Assembly (NCBI RefSeq): GCF_033807575.1
Contig: NC_084703.1
Coordinates: 6,448,001 to 6,512,000, forward strand
Reading direction: 5' to 3'
From: Cydia pomonella
Taxonomy: Eukaryota > Arthropoda > Insecta > Lepidoptera > Tortricidae
DNA length: 64,000 nucleotides
In this document: positions 54,611 through 64,000 of the stretch, piece after piece
How positions within the stretch are numbered: the first letter of the stretch is position 1
How the letters are laid out: every line of letters begins with the position of its first letter
The notes under the pieces: generated by a model
Database searches by the model: none
Seen by the model: only the letters and a program-made list of their open reading frames with translations
Told to the model about the DNA's origin: nothing
Program-made: the position numbers and the translations under genes

Positions 54611-56950
54611 TATACAGGTGTAACAAAAATAGTGTGGATCTGTTTAAGGGCAAATTCGGTATCGTTCTGATTAGGAAAAAGTAGAAGATATTTTTTTGAT
54701 GCGAATAATTTTTGGCCTTTGTATGGAGGGTTGGCCGACTTGGCGACCTGCCCCATAGAAATATTTTTCTTTTTGGTAAAAAAAAAATCTAATACTTTTT
54801 CCTAATCCTAACACGACACTAAAGGGTGTAGCAGGATAGCCTAGGAAAAATTGCCCCCAGCGATTTTGGGCCGAAACTGTAATCAAACGATGCCTTTTGG
54901 GGAGGTTATACTCTGCACAAAGTTTCATCCCTCTGTTACCCCCTGGGGGTGAAAAAAACCCGATTAACCCCAAAACTGTTTTAATTATTTTTTCCTAAAC
55001 TATGAAAGTGACGAATTTCAAATTTCGTACAAATATTAATAAGACTAAAAGCTATGTGCTAAAAAAATATTAACCCCCTAATCATTGAAATTCTTGTAAA
55101 AAAAACAAAAATAAAAAAAGAATCAACCTGTATATCAAGTTTGGCTCATGGTACCACACCATTTTTTTTTTCAAAAATGAACCAGTTTATATTCTACATG
55201 ATACAAAAGTTTCATGGACCTATTCCAGAAGGAACATTGCGAAATTAATATGTATTGGCTCTTTGGTGCGTACTATTCATTGAACTCCCACTAAGAGCCT
55301 TGCATTATTAATAAACAATGGCTTGCGATCGGACCGCTGCTCGTGCCCGATTTGAAAAAGGTGGGGATAAAGAAGTATGAATCAAACTCATTTGTACATG
55401 GATCTCAAGTTTGGCTCATGGTACACACACCATTTTTTTTTTCAAAAATGTACCAATTTATATTCTATATTATATAAAAGTTTCATGGACCTACTCCAGA
55501 AGGAACATTGCGAAATTAAAATAAACGTACTATTTCGTAGCTACTAATCATTATACTCGTATCATGCTTAATACGCAACGTCTCGGACCCGAAAACAAAA
55601 TAATTTAAAAAAACCGGCCAAGAGCATGTCGGGCCACGCTCAGTGTAGGGTTCCGTAGTTACTCTTCCGTCACAATAAGCTAAACTGGAGCTTAAAGTAT
55701 AGTAAATTGTTAACCAAGGGATGAAACGGTACCTTTCACGTGAGTTAAACAAATAGGCAAATTTGCATAATCAGTACCTAATTAAAGTATGTCTTTTTAC
55801 TATGAAGGGGAAACTTTTTGCGATAACTCAAAAACAGCTAAACTGATCATGTCCGCTATATTTTTCATTTAATGTCTTTCTTAAGCTCTACTTCCACGAT
55901 TTTTTTAATTTTTTTTGGACCTATGGTTCAAAAGTTAGAGGGGGGGGGGGACACATTTTTTTTTCTTTCGGAGCGATTATCTCCGAATATATTCACTTAA
56001 TCAAAAAATGTTTGTTGAAGACCTCTATTAGTTTTGAAATACCTTTCCAACGATACCCCACACTGTAGGATTGAAGCAAAAAACAAAAATTCACCCCCAC
56101 TTTACGTGTAGGGGAGGTACCCTCAAAAAAATTTAATATTTAGATTTTATTGTACGACTTTGTCGGCTTTATTGGTTTATATATCCATGCCAAATTTCAG
56201 CATTCTAGCACTAACGATCACGGAGCAAAGCCTCGGACAGACAGACAGACAGACAGGCTGGCGGACATGGCGAAACTATAAGGGTTCCTAGTTGACTGCG
56301 GAACCCTAAAAATGTTTTTATAAATACAAATGAGTTTGATTCATACTTCTTTATCCCCACCTTTTTCAAATCGGGCACGAGCAGCGCCAGCGGTCCGATC
56401 GCAAGCCATTGTTTATTAATAATGCAAGGCTCTTAGTGGGAGTTCAATGAATAGTACGCACCAAAGAGCCAATACATATTAATTTCGCAATGTTCCTTCT
56501 GGAGTAGGTCCATGAAACTTTTGTATCATGTAGAATATAAACTGGTTAATTTTTGGAAAAAAAAATGGTGTGGTACCATGAGCCAAACTTGATATACAGG
56601 TTGATTCTTTTTTTATTTTTGTTTTTTTTACAAGAATTTCAATGGTTAGGGGGTTCATATTTTTTTTTGCACATAGCTTTTAGTCTTATTAATATTTGTA
56701 CGAAATTTGAAATTCGTCACTTTCATAGTTTAGGAAAAAATAATTAAAACAGTTTTGGGGTTAATCGGGTGTTTTTCACCCCCAGGGGGTAACAGAGGGA
56801 TGAAACTTTGTGCAGAGTATAACCTCCCCAAAAGGCATCGTTTGATTACAGTTTCGGCCCAAAATCGCTGGGGGCAATTTTTCCTAGGCTATCCTGCTAC
56901 ACCCTTTGCCCATAAACGGATCCCCATTATTTCTATTATACCTTGTATAC
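54611..56950. mobile_element. Foldback element with 0.6-0.8-kb inverted arms
   Basis: Left arm 54611-55395, right arm 56325-56950, near-identical in inverted orientation (e.g. ggtttaatcggg-type, ccaaaaggcatcgtttgatt, atgcaaggctcttagtggga). The left arm has ~170 bp that the right lacks (about 54653-54822). The spacer has a direct copy of part of the arm (55405-55520) and a nested repeat (55607-56313). The arm frames (GLIGFFSPPGGNRGMKLCAE) are mirrored copies, not genes. Confidence 0.87.
55607..56313 (+). mobile_element. 'CCGGCCAAG...GGAACCCTAAAA' repeat, copy 3, nested in foldback
   Basis: aaaaaaaccggccaagagca at the start, gcggaaccctaaa at the end; gacggcgaaactataagggt-type motif and a (acag)n run near 56236-56256. 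Sits in the spacer of the foldback element, so it is younger. Confidence 0.8.
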
Positions 56951-57088
56951 ATAAGTTAGTACCTATATATTATGTAAGTGGCTTCGTTTGACGATTCGAA
57001 AAAAGGTTTGAATTCAGTTATCTTTCAAATTATTCTTGACTATATCAACCAAAATGTACACTTATTACCATGCTTTAATGTTGTATTT

Positions 57089-57505
57089 AAGGTGGTTCGA
57101 TTTCCATACAAAAAACGATTGCGTTTTATGAAATCATAACACACTATTACTATATAAATATGTGCGCATCTATCTACTTTCGAATATTAGTTTGCGCTAA
57201 ATTGATAGAAAAACTATGTTTCATACAGAAACCACGCAAAAAACGTTATTTTGGTGTCACTTTGATAGTGAAATATAATGTTATGTACCACCTTAAGGTG
57301 GTTCGATTTCCATAAAAAACGATTGCGTTTTATGAAGTAATTACACACTATTACTATATAAATATGTGCGCATCTATCTACTTTCGACTATTAGTTTGCG
57401 CTAAATTGATAGAAAAATTATGTTTCATACAGAACTCACGAAAAAAACGTTATATTTTTCTATCAAAGTAACACCAAAATAACGTTTTTTGCGCATCTTT
57501 GGAAT
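57089..57505. repeat. Tandem and inverted repeat 'AAGGTGGTTCGATTTCC'
   Basis: Units at 57089-57296 and 57297-57470 share ggtggttcgatttccata, gattgcgttttatgaa and tgtgcgcatctatctacttt. Unit 1 ends gtaccacctt, an inverted end. cgttattttggtgtcacttt (near 57252) and aagtaacaccaaaataacg (near 57466) are also inverted. Probably one MITE duplicated in tandem. Confidence 0.65.
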
Positions 57506-57648
57506 TTTTTATGGTATTTTTGAATACCCGTTTATATTTGAATATATTCGTAGATATTTTCTGTTTGTTTACATCGGTGACATTGGATGACATCCAACGT
57601 TTGTTGTCAAAGAGTACTTGTTGTCAGTAAAAGAAATTAGTACAGTCA

Positions 57649-57781
57649 AGTGTAAAAATATGGGTGTACAAATCTTACTCAAAAATATGTCCCATAGCAT
57701 CTTATTCCAGTGTAATAAGAGCGTAGTACCATATTTATGAGACGATCTATTCGATACATATTTTTGCAGTTGACTGTACCA
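57649..57781. mobile_element. Hairpin MITE 'TACAGTCAA'
   Basis: tacagtcaagtgtaaaaata and tatttttgcagttgactgta pair; TA-rich flanks. The same general type as 12804-12934. Confidence 0.6.
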
Positions 57782-58036
57782 TTGAAAATCCGCAAAATGG
57801 CGAGGGTCAAATAAACTGTTGTCAGGCTTTAAATAAATTAAGCAATCTCATAATAGGCATGAATTGCGTTTCGTGGAGTTACTCTGGTCACGTAATTTCC
57901 GAATTTCTCCCGTCTCATTGACCACCATGTATAGAACCCACATCGTGAAGTATTTTGCGACGACTTGTATACTATTGTATGACCTCGCTAATCCGAACAG
58001 GAAAAAACAGGATTTCGGATTATCATCTGCCAAATC

Positions 58037-58188
58037 ACGGGCAATAAGAATGGGGCCAGTACAACGGCGTCACGCACACGATTTCGAGCCAATCGTGCAG
58101 TCTAACGCGACAACGCGATAGATTGGTTGCAACTAGGTGCGTTAAACAGCACGATTGGCTGGAATTCGTGACCATTCTTAGTGCCCGT
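58037..58188. mobile_element. MITE 'ACGGGCAATAAGAATGG'
   Basis: acgggcaataagaatgg / ccattcttagtgcccgt ends; inner cacgatttcgagccaatcgt pairs with cacgattggctggaattcgt. Non-coding. Confidence 0.75.
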
Positions 58189-58814
58189 AAGGCCCTTTGA
58201 TACGAGTATATGTAAATGATATGATTCCAATATGATTCAAATAACGTTTTAATGTCAGGTGCACGTTCAAATTGGCCTGTTAGTGGCAATAAAAATCCTC
58301 AAAAACCCCTCACGTTATTAATGGACGCCCCCTAACTAGTGGTATACATGGACGCAACCAACATCGTTGGCTAACCTGCCAAATCCATTTTTGAAAACGG
58401 AGAAATTTGTACCTTTTTTATACTCAGTAAAGTTAAAATTTAGATTTAGCAGGTTTATACTATTAACCGACGATATGAGAATAAGCAGGTTTATGCACCA
58501 TCTAGTTAGTAAATGAACTGTTCCCTATCCGGACATTAATTTAATAGCATCTGACTATCGAACGTTTACAAGTGAAATGCATCAATGCGACGCCATAATA
58601 GTCAATACACTGTCGCGTAAGCAACACTCAATATTAATCACTTGTCACCTAACTAACATCAGTAGAATCAGCAGCAAAAGCAGGTTAATGGTAACGCGAT
58701 ATTCAAAATCACCAACATGCGCTTATACGCTTTAATTAGAAATTATAAACAAGAAACCTATATTTCGACATTCTCAAGGGAATCTAAATTAATAGGGTAC
58801 TTTTCGAATCAGTA
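58189..58814. other. Intergenic, nothing recognised
   Basis: AT-rich, no motif seen. Confidence 0.4.
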
Positions 58815-59125
58815 TAATTTCGACAATAACACCACGTGATACTAAGGCACGTTACATTACTGCTAAACTTGTTAGGCTTTATTACATAAGACCAAAATTC
58901 GGATTCTTAGCTATTTCAGAAGTATTAAAAGAGTAAGGTTAGATAAGCGAAAGGAAACTTTCACAATGTTTGTGCGACGTATTTTAAAATTGAATATAAT
59001 GGAAGCAATTAAAGCTGAAGTAAAAACTGTTTTGCAATTTTTCCATTTGTGAACATTATGTACGAAATAGAGCACTTGACAATTATTGCAAAATTTACTG
59101 TGTAGTTATTGGACACAATTTATTT
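58815..59125. repeat. Dispersed ~300-bp repeat, copy 2
   Basis: atttcgacaataacaccacg, tgtacgaaatagagcacttg, acaattattgc. Direct-orientation partner of 54237-54540. Confidence 0.65.
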
Positions 59126-60356
59126 TCAAAAAGTCGGAAAGAAGTTCAATTGTAAAAAAAATACATGGTCGGATATGATTAAAATACATCAAATTGTGTA
59201 AAAAAATCATCAGATAGAAATAGAGGACTACGCTGGTATGAAAAGGCGATTTCGCGCGGGCCTCACCTTTCATCTTAACAGTTTTGTTTTTGGATTATAA
59301 CCTAACAATTACCGACATGGAAGTTGTTTGAAATTGGGCTCAAAAGTCTCTAAAACTGAATGTAAACTTTAATCAGGGGGTTTATTTGAAGCTATAAGCC
59401 TTTTTAAAACTGAACACTTATCTCTCGAAACGGTATGATAAGACTCTACAATCATTCAAACATCGACATAAATAGGCTACAAGAGCACGTCTCAAGGAAT
59501 TTATATACAAGCAGAAAAAAAAAACACATGCGATGGTGACCGTTACCCCTGAATATCTCTGAAAGCTAGATATTATCTACACTGTCTCGATTATTGAAAC
59601 GCTTGTCAATTAATCAATTGCTTGCTCCCATTCAATGCCTAGATTTCGTGGAAATTATACCATAGAAACTGGCTTTGTGGTACCTATTATGTACCTGTGA
59701 ATAACGTATTAATGCCACACATCCAGGCCAATTCGGACGTACACTAATACAGTATGATATTTGAATCATGTTATTTGGTTATCGTGCATTGCATTCGTAC
59801 TTGCCCGTACATGTATTGGCGCGGGCGAGACTCACGACAACGAAATACCAAACATGATTACAATATCAAAATCTGGGAGACCGAGCTTTGCTCGTAAAAC
59901 ACATACAAACTCAAAAATGCGCGTTTTAGAGCAAGCAGAGACCTAGGTAAGTAGGTAGATCGTTTTTTCGCCCCCGAAAACTGGGGGCATTTATCAAATT
60001 TCATCGAAATCGTTGGAATCGTTTCCGAGATTCCCGAAATATATTAATATATATACCTATACATATAATATATAAAAATTGCTCGTTTACAGGTAAGATA
60101 TCTAGTCTAGTATTACAGTTACCGTGATACATGCCTGGGGTTTGGAGCATAATCCGTTATGAACGTTTAGTGACGAATTTCATGTCTGAGGTGATGGTTT
60201 TCCGAACCATTGGAACATTGATTTACAGCTTATGGCCAAAAGTCCAATAGGTAATTAACTTTAAATACCAATGTACTTTTTGATTATGTCTCAGTTTTTA
60301 TTATTTATAAAGATATTTTGCCATAGAACTACTACATTCAAATAAAAGTCACACCT
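59126..60356. other. Intergenic with one dispersed repeat
   Basis: 59775-59845 (cgtacttgcccgtacatgta, ttggcgcgggcgagactcac) is the reverse partner of 39580-39640. No gene seen. Confidence 0.45.
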
Positions 60357-61144
60357 GGGGCCCATTTCTCAAACAGTATTAGGCCCTCAGCACACGGAGT
60401 GAGCGTAAGAGACGCGTAAGCGTATCACAATACGCGCGTAGAACGAGAGCGTTACGAGCATGTACATACAAGTTAAAAGAAGTCCGCACATGAAGCGTCG
60501 TCATAGCGTAGCGTATCAGATTTCTGTCGTCATTACACAAGTGTAGCGCAATACAGGCGTAAAAACAAAACTTCTGACATAATTTACACAATTAAATAAT
60601 AAGAAACTTCTCCATCTGACGAGAAACTAACAGTCCGATTCGAATAAGACACGTTTAAGATCTTGGAAAGACGACATGTAATAATTTACGTTTATTTCGA
60701 TTCCGCTGTGATCCCAATAAGATCTATCTACGACATTTCTAACGTCAAAGTGTCATTGGTTGTCCGAATCGAGCTGCTTCTGTCAATTATATGACTTATA
60801 AACGATATCTAAAGGAGAACTTATCGTTATCGTATCTCATTCTTCGAATCGGCCCGTATGATCGAGACATTCGCCGAAGATATATGTCGCCAGTGCCGCC
60901 CTGATTTCAACGAATGAGATTTCACTTCTAAAACGATTACACTTACGCGACGCGTACTCGACGCTTGGCGCCCAGAACTACGCGTCTCGTCTCGTACTCG
61001 TAACGTTTTTACGATACGCTTACGCTTACGCTCCGTCTGCTGAGGGCCTAGTCTAACATTATTACTGTATTCATGTGTTGCCATGGTAACACATACGACT
61101 TGTCTGTTCATGATTAGTCTAATACCGTTCGAGAAATGGGCCCC
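60357..61144. mobile_element. Outer MITE 'GGGGCCCATTTCTC' carrying an inner MITE
   Basis: ggggcccatttctcaaacag/tattag at the left and ctaataccgttcgagaaatg/ggcccc at the right are inverted. The inner element 60382-61048 interrupts it close to its left end. Confidence 0.75.
60382..61048. mobile_element. MITE family 'GGCCCTCAGC', copy 2, nested
   Basis: ggccctcagcacacggagtg at the left, ctccgtctgctgagggcc at the right; interior rich in gcgtaagcg/cgcttacg. 667 bp versus 418 bp in copy 1 (2549-2966), so the interiors differ by an indel of about 250 bp. Confidence 0.8.
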
Positions 61145-61213
61145 TGGCCGAAGATATTCGAGTTAATTTTCGGCCTATTCAAATATGTATGTACTTTGCT
61201 TGTTGTAAATTTG

Positions 61214-61287
61214 TAATGGATATGATCTGTCAGCTGTCAACGGTGACATTTCTGGTTGAGGACAGCTGACAGATCATATCCATTACC
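61214..61287. repeat. Perfect 26-bp inverted repeat, 22-nt loop
   Basis: gtaatggatatgatctgtca/gctgtc (61214-61239) is followed after 22 nt by its exact complement (61262-61287); pairing resumes for about four more bases beyond one mismatch. A transcript in either direction would fold into a single long hairpin. Confidence 0.85.
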
Positions 61288-61961
61288 AATTCATATCAAG
61301 AAGCTACTATTTGTATAAGCCTTCCAGCCGGACTCGTATATTTTAATTAATAAATTAACACCATAGAGGCCTTGCCATTGAGCAGGTGATAGCTATTGTC
61401 GTTGGCACCCTTCCGCAGGGGATGCTCGTTGATTTTACTATTATTTTACTTTGCCTCTGTTACTTTCTATTTAATTTTATCTGTTTTTTATTCTAGTTAA
61501 GGTACTTCACATTAATTTAAGTTTACTTCACATAAGGTAACGACAAACCACGACCTAACGATAATCTAGCATACTCGTACCGCCTCTGGAATACCTGTAA
61601 TTATAATTTCGAGGAACCTCAGTGGGAATTTCAAAAACATTTGTGCAAAACCCAGCGTCAGTTGGATTTGGGGCACAGAATTTGCTGTGCAGCTATTTTC
61701 ATTACAGTAATAATTCTAAGTAATAGCGGATAAACCGTTTCATCGGATACAATTCTCAAAATACCTTGAAACTAGAAATGTGCAAACAAAAATAGTTAAG
61801 CTAACGGAAGCCTTTAATATCAACGTGCAAAACGATTTAATAATGAATTCCTGCTAGCCAAATTCGTGAATAATCATCCTAACAATTTTTTATATATAAA
61901 TGCGTACAATAATTTCACGGAATTCAAATATTTTTGTGCAATGGAACCATCGTGCCTCAAT
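61288..61961. other. Intergenic, nothing recognised
   Basis: AT-rich, no motif seen. Confidence 0.4.
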
Positions 61962-61979
61962 TAAAAAACCGGCCAAGTT

Positions 61980-62158
61980 TCTTTTTTTTTTATATACTAC
62001 GTCGGTGGCAAACAAGCATACGGCCTGCCTGATGGTAAGCAGTCTCCGTAGCCTATGTACACCTGCAACTCCAGAGGAGTTACATGCGCGTTGCCGACCC
62101 TAACCCCACCCCCCTCGTTGAGCTCTGGCAACCTTACTCACCGGCAGGAACACAACAC
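61980..62158 (-). mobile_element. LINE 3'-tail fragment, copy e, nested
   Basis: Poly(T) at left, then ggtggcaaacaagcatacgg, cctgatggtaagcagtctcc, gagttacatgcgcgttgccg and ttactcaccggcagga. It splits ccggccaagt from gcgagtcgg of copy 4. Confidence 0.75.
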
Positions 62159-62207
62159 TAGCGAGTCGGACTCGCACAGGAAGGGTTCCGTACCATTATC
62201 TATAAAA

Positions 62208-62272
62208 ACGGTCGCCCAACCAAGTACTGACCCCGACCGACGTTGCTTAACTTTGGTGATTGGATGAGAACC
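62208..62272 (-). pseudogene. 5S rRNA-derived segment
   Basis: On the minus strand, ggttctcatccaatcaccaa, then agttaagcaacgtcgg and cagtacttggttgggcgacc match the middle of insect 5S rRNA (about residues 30-95), covering the A-box and C-box of the internal promoter with a few changes. Both rRNA ends are missing and it is embedded in a dispersed repeat, so it is not a functional 5S gene. Confidence 0.8.
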
Positions 62273-62474
62273 TCGAGATTGGAAAGAAATATTTATTTTA
62301 TTCTGTTTTTGGTATTTGTTGCTATAGCGGCAACAGAAATACATAATCTGTAGAAATTTCAACTGGCTACCTATCACGGTTCATGGGATACAGCCTGGTG
62401 ACAGACGGACGGACGGACAGCGGAGTCTCAGTAATATGGTCCCGTTTGACCCTTTGGCTATGGAACCCTAAAAA

Positions 62475-63465
62475 CTATGCGCCTTTATTACAAAATTGGT
62501 AGCAGGACTATTGGTCCACCACATGAAAGCCGATTGATATTCTAGCCCGAATGCGATTTAAAAGTACCTACTATAAACATGGTTGGTTTTCAGTTTCGCT
62601 CGATTTAAAGCGATTGATGGAACCCTGTTGTAGGCATTTTGCTTATCTTACACCGCGTGTTGATCCGTTTGTACAAAGATTTATTGATTTCAGGTATTAC
62701 ATACGAGTACCTATATATATAATGTACTTAATACGTAAAGTGAAAAACAAATTCCTGCTTCAAAATTTACATATAATATAGATAGCGATGAGTACGCTTC
62801 CATAGGTTTATTATAGCGGTAAGTCTGATGGTCAAAAGTTGAAGGTGACCGTAGACTCAGGTAACTTTAGTAACTACACAATTTACAACTATGGTTCGAA
62901 TTCAAGTTCCAGTAAAATATGTATCAATATTTTTCAAATTACATCAAGTATCTTATACGTATATAGAAAAAGCATTAGTATATCTAAGCTCCAAAATAAA
63001 TGTAACGTGCACAAATCAAAAATACTCGATAATAAACAACGTTAAAAACTGGGCCATAGTTGTATTACAGGACTATGGTGTCTATAGTTACCTGTGTTTA
63101 CGAATTTTTTTCTTAACCCCTTATTTACACTGTACAAGCCTCAATCAATTAATTTATGTATTATCACTTTCTTACAAACACACAGAAGATTAAGGCAAAC
63201 GATTAATAGCGAATTCAGGCTTTTAGCGCGTTTTTCGCCTTTAGAGCAATCAGTAGGGCTGGCACAACTTGACGTCCCTATGCGTGCACGATAACAGATA
63301 AGATAATGACATGAATTTTCGCAACCCTAAAAAGCTGAAACGGATAGTGCCATGCATTAGAAAGGGACGGCATGATTCACCCCTGAATCGCTGTCAAACT
63401 TCGGTTTTGTAGGAAGTGTGATTTCTGTACGGTAGTAATGTTATTTATTTTGCGGTGTAATAATA
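62475..63465. other. Intergenic, nothing firm
   Basis: AT-rich. Frames of 66-100 codons at 62551-63294 overlap one another and have no recognisable motif. Confidence 0.4.
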
Positions 63466-63474
63466 AATGTGCAA

Positions 63475-63552
63475 GCGAGATGCCGAGGACCGCGAAAACT
63501 GGTGTCTACTCCACCGATAAGAGCCATGCTCTTAAATAATGATGATGATGAA
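63475..63552 (+). repeat. LINE-like 3' end with (GAT)n tail
   Basis: gatgccgaggaccgcgaaaa, ctggtgtctactccaccgat and a terminal (gat)n. Looks like the last codons and tail of a LINE, but too short to classify. Confidence 0.35.
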
Positions 63553-63817
63553 GTGAGATGCACGGTCTAGTGATGTGACATAAAATAGTTAACAGTACGT
63601 AAGTTTAAAGTCCTCCTGTACTAATGCATAGGCTCAAGATAATCAATTGGCATGGAATGTGAATGCTCACACAGTAATTGATCGACTACGTGGAACGGCT
63701 TCTCGTATTGCTTTGTGTACAAATGGTGTATCTGTTTCCTTTGTAACAGTCATTCTTTGTGTTCGGGTCGAAATAGACTAGTGTTGGTTAAGAGTCCTTT
63801 GGAGGACCCAAAGGTTT

Positions 63818-63905
63818 TTTTTAATGATACAGGAGGCAAAAGAGCAGACGGATCACCTGAGGGGTTGTAAGAGCGTTGCCGGCCTTTAAGATAAGAGTAC
63901 GCTCT
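63818..63905 (-). repeat. Retroposon 3' end with poly(T) on + strand
   Basis: tttttttttaatgatacagg then aggcaaaagagcagacggat, cacctgaggggttgtaagag and cgttgccggcc. An A-tailed minus-strand fragment of a common lepidopteran retroposon. Confidence 0.45.
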
Positions 63906-64000
63906 TTTCTTCTTTCCTTTTTTAAGACTTGTCTCAGTTTTACAGACTCGTATAATTAAGTAGAAACTAGTCCTTTTTAAGTTATAGGTCCAAGTTTTTT

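Larger units (their letters stand above)
61963..62474 (+). mobile_element. 'CCGGCCAAG...GGAACCCTAAAA' repeat, copy 4, with LINE tail and 5S-like segment
   Basis: Starts aaaaaaccggccaagt, is interrupted by a LINE tail (61980-62158), resumes gcgagtcggactcgcacagg/aagggttccgtacc, includes a 5S-like piece (62208-62272), and ends tggaaccctaaaa after (gacg)n near 62405-62417. Confidence 0.8.

Noticed and set aside
54671..56991. Two matching frames (GLIGFFSPPGGNRGMKL...) as a conserved gene pair
   Set aside because: They are the two arms of the foldback element; similarity comes from the inverted repeat and also covers the non-coding parts.
62208..62272. Functional 5S rRNA gene
   Set aside because: Both ends of the rRNA and the T-run terminator are missing and it is embedded in a dispersed repeat.
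62551..63294. Cluster of overlapping 60-100-codon frames
   Set aside because: They overlap one another in different frames and none has recognisable motifs; expected by chance in this composition.

Overview
The window reads as nuclear DNA of a moth or butterfly (Lepidoptera). It is AT-rich and intron-bearing, with one clear animal nucleoporin gene, one single-exon axonemal protein gene, and a dense layer of transposable-element debris: LINE fragments with insect-type reverse transcriptases, many short inverted-repeat elements, and repeat tails I know as common in Lepidoptera. There are no operons, CRISPR arrays, tRNA genes or intact virus-like elements. The species is not recognisable.

Layout. 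1-8700: the 3' five exons of Nup153 on the + strand, joined in phase (1096-1384, 1645-2004, 4760-4922, 5318-8144, 8340-8492). The N-terminal exons lie left of the window. Intron 2005-4759 carries two DNA elements, one with exact terminal inverted repeats (TIRs), an 8-bp target-site duplication (TSD) and a second element nested in it. 8700-15600: no gene; LINE 3'-end fragments in a tandem duplication, a Ty3/gypsy integrase fragment, several MITEs and tandem repeats. 15660-17535: a layered insertion (MITE, then LINE, then a ~620-bp insert with an exon-like segment). 17500-22290: sparse, with hairpin MITEs and one exon-like minus-strand segment. 22297-23385: a complete 362-residue CIMAP2/LEXM-like protein on the minus strand. 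23400-35900: repeats, a tandem array containing (TTAGG)5, and two isolated exon-like segments (33351-33439, 34305-34466). 35900-43260: two dead minus-strand LINEs. 43260-64000: repeats, including a 2.3-kb foldback element (54611-56950), nested MITEs (60357-61144), and a repeat carrying a 5S rRNA-like piece (62208-62272).

How the parts relate. The two confident genes are unrelated: one is a nuclear-pore basket protein, the other a probable sperm/cilium microtubule protein. Everything else is mobile-element history, and the nesting allows several insertions to be ordered in time. I found no multi-gene system. The most unusual items are the exon-like segment inside a LINE, the foldback element, the 5S-derived segment, and the precise 8-bp-TSD element in the Nup153 intron. 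All family names come from reading motifs by eye; no database search was run.
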